From: Sedimentisphaerales bacterium
GTDB lineage: Bacteria > Planctomycetota > Phycisphaerae > Sedimentisphaerales > SG8-4
Length of the DNA: 7,219 nt
Direction: 5' to 3'
Assembly: GCA_016932895.1 (NCBI GenBank)
Contig: JAFGCA010000027.1
Span: forward strand, 1-7,219
The first letter of the stretch is position 1. The number at the start of each line of letters is the position of its first letter. The translations under genes and the position numbers were made by a program. This document shows, piece by piece, positions 5,646 through 7,219 of the stretch. Below the pieces are notes generated by a model, which did no database searches, was not told the origin of the DNA, and saw only the letters and a list, made by a program, of their open reading frames with translations.

Positions 5646-7219
5646 ATGGTAGCTGCAACACCAGCAAACGCTGTGGAACACCTCGCACAGGTCCTCACGA
5701 AAACGGAGGCGGCCCTGGGCGAACTGCACCATTATTACAAGTTCGGCCGGCACTCCGAGGTGTTCCCGGAGAAGCCCTATTTTCTCTTTTCCCATTGCGG
5801 CCATCTGCTCTTTTCACTGTGGCTCATCGGAACGGACAGTCAAAAACGCATCTTCAACGAAGATTCCCGGCTGAACCGAATCATGCAGCAGTTGGACTTC
5901 AACGCGCTTCGGTACAGCGAGTACAAGAGACGCATGCTCCACGCCGACGCCTATGAAGAACATTTGCAGAACGAGCCGGTCTGGTTCAGGTTCTGGATCA
6001 AGGCGATCGACGTGCTCGACGGACCGGGCGCCTCGCAAAACAAAGCCTTCCCCCAGAAGCTGCTGCGCGCCACGATGCAGAACGGCTCGCTGGAGGGAAA
6101 GCCGAATCGCAAGAAAAGACTGGCCCTGCAGGATCTGGTGCGCTGCGGAGAAGCAGGCCGACTCATCCTGCGTTCGACGTGGATATTGGAGGACATGGTC
6201 GCGGCGGTGGCTTCCCACAGCCTGACGATGCACCCGCAGAAGCAGGCCATCGCTCGAATACAGGTGCTCACCGGCCTGATGCAGCGGCTTCGCCGCCACA
6301 TCGTGTTGGACTCGGCGGTCAAGGGCCCCTACGCGCTCTTTGTCGATCCCACCTGGGGTCTGCCCTCGGCCCTGAGCCGGCTCTCCCGCAACCGAACGCA
6401 GGGCAGTCTGGTGGTGGCACCCGCCGATGAGGGCGGGGCAATCGACTGCACGTACACCTGGACGTCGGGACGGAAAGAGAAGACCCAGTCATGGACCCAG
6501 GATATCTCCGTCCTGCCGCAAGCGTATGAGGACACCCTGTTCAAGACGTGGTCCTACGATACCGGCCAGTATCTCCAGGGCATCGATGACTCTTTCCGGG
6601 CCGAAGCCTGCTGGGTGGTGGACGACCTCGCCGCCAACGATCTGGAAACGATCTCTCAACAAGCGGATCGTCTCCTGGAATCCTTCGACGCCTTTCCCGC
6701 GTATGGAGGTTTCGTGGAGAAGATAGCCGGTGTTCTTCGAAACGGCCGGCCTCAGTGGCAGGCCAGGGACCTTTCCTGGACCTATGTGAAACGGCTGGAT
6801 CGAATCATCGAGAGACTCCGGTTCGTCTGTCGCGAAGCGAAAGTCCTCGGCGGAGCGAATCCCGTCGCCCAGGTGATCGCCAACCTGTGGCCCCCACGGT
6901 CACAGCCGAACCAGGACAGCGACAGTATCTGTCCCGCGGCGCCCGCCGCGCAAGAGAAACAAGACACCGCACCGGCGCCGTGTGACCGGCCAGACGAAAC
7001 AGAACAAGACTCGGTCACAAACGCCGAGGCGTCCACCGCCATCGAGACGTGCGGGGACGTCGAAGCGCCCGAGGATCGGAGCCAGACCGAACCGTCCGAT
7101 ACCGTCGGCCAACCGGTTGACACCGCCTACGTACCCGAAACAGACGTAACCGACGTCCATCAAGAAACTTCCACAGAGCCGGCCGAAACCCGGGACGCGT
7201 ACGAGGTGGAACCGGAACC
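5646..7219 (+). CDS. Unrecognised protein with long acidic C-terminal tail (partial, runs off right edge)
   Basis: I do not recognise this protein. The frame gives 524 complete residues and no stop before the edge. The ATG at 5646 is the first start after an in-frame TAA at 5628, and AGGGG lies 7 nt upstream, so the N-terminus is firm. No signal peptide or membrane helix is evident, so it is probably cytoplasmic. Residues 1-230 look mostly helical, with 'HYYKFGRHSEVFPEKPYFLFSHCGHLLFSLWL' elements near 29-60 and 'WFRFWIKAIDVLDG' at 113-126. Residues 230-330 look more beta-like and Trp-rich ('DPTWGLPSAL', 'CTYTWTSGRKEK', 'FKTWSYDTGQYL'). Residues 330-415 return to helices ('LDRIIERLRFVCREAK'). 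From about 420 onward the chain is Pro/Thr/Glu/Asp-rich with only about four basic residues, a probable disordered tail. The start is divergent from the STAS gene; partners on the right are outside the window. Confidence 0.85.
   Translation, partial: MVAATPANAVEHLAQVLTKTEAALGELHHYYKFGRHSEVFPEKPYFLFSHCGHLLFSLWLIGTDSQKRIFNEDSRLNRIMQQLDFNALRYSEYKRRMLHADAYEEHLQNEPVWFRFWIKAIDVLDGPGASQNKAFPQKLLRATMQNGSLEGKPNRKKRLALQDLVRCGEAGRLILRSTWILEDMVAAVASHSLTMHPQKQAIARIQVLTGLMQRLRRHIVLDSAVKGPYALFVDPTWGLPSALSRLSRNRTQGSLVVAPADEGGAIDCTYTWTSGRKEKTQSWTQDISVLPQAYEDTLFKTWSYDTGQYLQGIDDSFRAEACWVVDDLAANDLETISQQADRLLESFDAFPAYGGFVEKIAGVLRNGRPQWQARDLSWTYVKRLDRIIERLRFVCREAKVLGGANPVAQVIANLWPPRSQPNQDSDSICPAAPAAQEKQDTAPAPCDRPDETEQDSVTNAEASTAIETCGDVEAPEDRSQTEPSDTVGQPVDTAYVPETDVTDVHQETSTEPAETRDAYEVEPE
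6906..7219 (+). other. Acidic low-complexity tail region of the right-edge protein
   Basis: From about residue 421 the encoded chain changes to Asp/Glu/Thr/Pro/Ala/Gln with almost no aromatic or large hydrophobic residues ('DETEQDSV', 'EAPEDRSQTEPSDT', 'EPAETRDAYEVEPEP'). There is no exact repeat unit. It may be a linker to a further domain beyond the edge or a free disordered tail. Confidence 0.7.

Noticed and set aside
1..7219. CRISPR array, tRNA, rRNA or insertion sequence
   Set aside because: No regularly spaced repeats, no cloverleaf or rRNA-like segment and no transposase were seen on either strand.

Overview
The window is GC-rich and gene-dense. It looks like a member of the Planctomycetota, probably Phycisphaerae-like. 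This rests on the exported protein with an Asp-Pro-Asn (DPN) repeat linker, the LolA-like/FtsX permease cassette and the overall style of the proteins; no marker gene is present, so the assignment is an inference.

Left block (1-2587, minus strand). Three genes read leftward as one operon: an exported LolA-like protein of the 'outer membrane lipoprotein-sorting protein' type (2587-1712), an FtsX/LolC-type ABC permease (1697-465) and a second FtsX/MacB-like permease that runs off the left edge (468-1). The first gap is 14 bp and the two permeases overlap by 4 bp (ATGA). The set resembles a Lol/Mac-type envelope export machine that moves a lipidic substrate out of the inner membrane. The ATPase is not in the window and may lie past the left edge.

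Centre (2588-3832). A divergent intergenic region of about 490 bp holds a doubtful 92-codon minus-strand ORF, two small GC hairpins, a good extended -10 promoter and a palindrome in the leader of a plus-strand carbon-nitrogen hydrolase (nitrilase superfamily) with an intact Glu-Lys-Cys triad.

Minus-strand pair (3897-5234). A short single-domain STAS protein (anti-sigma-factor-antagonist type) is followed 87 bp downstream by an unrecognised membrane protein: a four-Cys zinc-ribbon-like N-terminus, one transmembrane helix and a beta-rich C-terminal domain. They may be co-transcribed.

Right block (5235-7219). A divergent intergenic region of about 410 bp carries a long, interrupted GC-rich inverted repeat. 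A plus-strand gene then starts at 5646 and runs off the right edge. It encodes an unrecognised protein of at least 524 residues: about 420 residues of apparently folded, Trp/Arg/Leu-rich sequence followed by a long acidic, Pro/Thr/Glu-rich tail.

I found no rRNA, tRNA, CRISPR array, transposase or obvious defence system. The least explained parts are the right-edge protein, the zinc-ribbon membrane protein and the palindromic element between the divergent genes.
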